Shown piece after piece: positions 5,273 to 5,498 of a DNA stretch of 5,498 bases; position 1 is the first letter of the stretch, and every line of letters starts with the position of its first letter. The notes under the pieces are model-generated. The model did no database searches. It saw only the letters and a list, made by a program, of their open reading frames with translations, and was not told the origin of the DNA. Both the position numbers and the translations under genes were made by a program. The stretch comes from Myxococcales bacterium (GTDB lineage: Bacteria > Myxococcota > Myxococcia > Myxococcales > Anaeromyxobacteraceae). The stretch covers positions 1 through 5,498 of the forward strand of contig JAJYAW010000222.1 of NCBI GenBank assembly GCA_021779335.1, in the 5' to 3' direction.

Positions 5273-5498
5273 CTAGCCGCCGCTCGGCGACTCCAGCTCG
5301 ACGGGCTCGCGCGCTGGTGGCGGCGGCGGGGCCGGACTCGCCGGAGGGGGCGCGCCCAGGGGCTGGACCAGGGCCGGGGGCGGCTGGTCCGCTGGCGCCT
5401 CCGCCGGCTTACCGGCCGCAGGGGCCTCGGAGGTGGAGGTGGCGGCGGGCGCGGTGGGAGTGGCGGCGGGCGCGGTGGGGGTGGCGGCGGGAGGCGGC
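5273..5498 (-). CDS. C-terminal end of a Pro/Ala-rich protein (5' end outside window)
   Basis: A minus-strand frame is open from the right edge to a TAG at 5273-5275, giving 74 codons. The predicted tail is Pro/Ala/Thr-rich: it begins with PTAPAAT heptads, continues through EAPAAGKPAEAPADQPPPALVQ and a run of prolines, and ends REPVELESPSGG. Third codon positions are mostly G or C, in line with its neighbours, and the stop sits 15 bases from that of the lipoprotein gene, as expected for a convergent pair. No domain is visible and the family cannot be named. Such tails are common at the ends of secreted, envelope or scaffold proteins of this kind of organism. The risk is that in DNA this GC-rich a 74-codon open frame can arise by chance. 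Confidence 0.55.
   Translation of the reverse strand, partial: PPPAATPTAPAATPTAPAATSTSEAPAAGKPAEAPADQPPPALVQPLGAPPPASPAPPPPPAREPVELESPSGG
5439..5491 (-). repeat. 21-bp in-frame tandem repeat (about 2.5 copies)
   Basis: Two full 21-base units (5439-5459 and 5460-5480) differ only at their last plus-strand base (A versus G). A third begins at 5481 and matches for 11 bases before diverging. Read on the minus strand they encode PTAPAAT-type heptads in the partial Pro/Ala-rich protein. The period is a multiple of three, which supports the minus-strand frame being coding and suggests slippage-driven length variation. Confidence 0.8.

Overview
The window is about 5.5 kb of very GC-rich (my estimate: above 70%), densely coding chromosomal DNA with nearly all third codon positions G or C. 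Gene content, codon use and the look of the SPOR and small GYF-like proteins fit a Myxococcota genome of the Anaeromyxobacter type. This taxonomic guess is inference from style, not from a marker match. Nothing marks the region as mobile: there is no transposase, integrase, tRNA, rRNA or CRISPR array. No stretch of 300 bases lacks a gene.

Layout from left to right. The 3' part of a COG2509-type FAD-dependent dehydrogenase gene (+) enters from the left edge. Five bases after its stop lies a small gene (+) for a GYF_2-like domain protein with a C-terminal membrane anchor. These converge on a leftward block of three genes: argS (arginyl-tRNA synthetase, 4501 to 2705), a membrane-anchored SPOR-domain protein (2639 to 1971), and a small stand-alone cupin resembling the C-terminal domain of type II phosphomannose isomerases (1953 to 1600). 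argS is divergent, across 96 bases, from a rightward gene for a probable lipoprotein with an NlpC/P60- or CHAP-like cysteine-peptidase fold. That gene converges, with 15 bases between stops, on the proline/alanine-rich C-terminal end of a leftward gene that runs off the right edge.

How the genes may work together. argS supplies Arg-tRNA. The SPOR protein probably binds denuded septal peptidoglycan, and the lipoprotein across the divergent promoter region is a candidate cell-wall hydrolase, so there is a loose cell-envelope theme around a housekeeping gene. The cupin is close enough to the SPOR gene to be co-transcribed, but it may also have its own promoter.

The most noteworthy points are promoter-like hexamers exactly 9 bases before the start codons of argS, the cupin and the lipoprotein (suggesting leaderless or nearly leaderless mRNAs), and a perfect 15-bp inverted repeat inside the lipoprotein coding region. 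Others are a cupin with Lys in place of a usual metal-binding His, and in-frame tandem repeats in two low-complexity linkers. I see no clear sign of a wholly new multi-gene system; this looks like ordinary core genome with a few unusual details.
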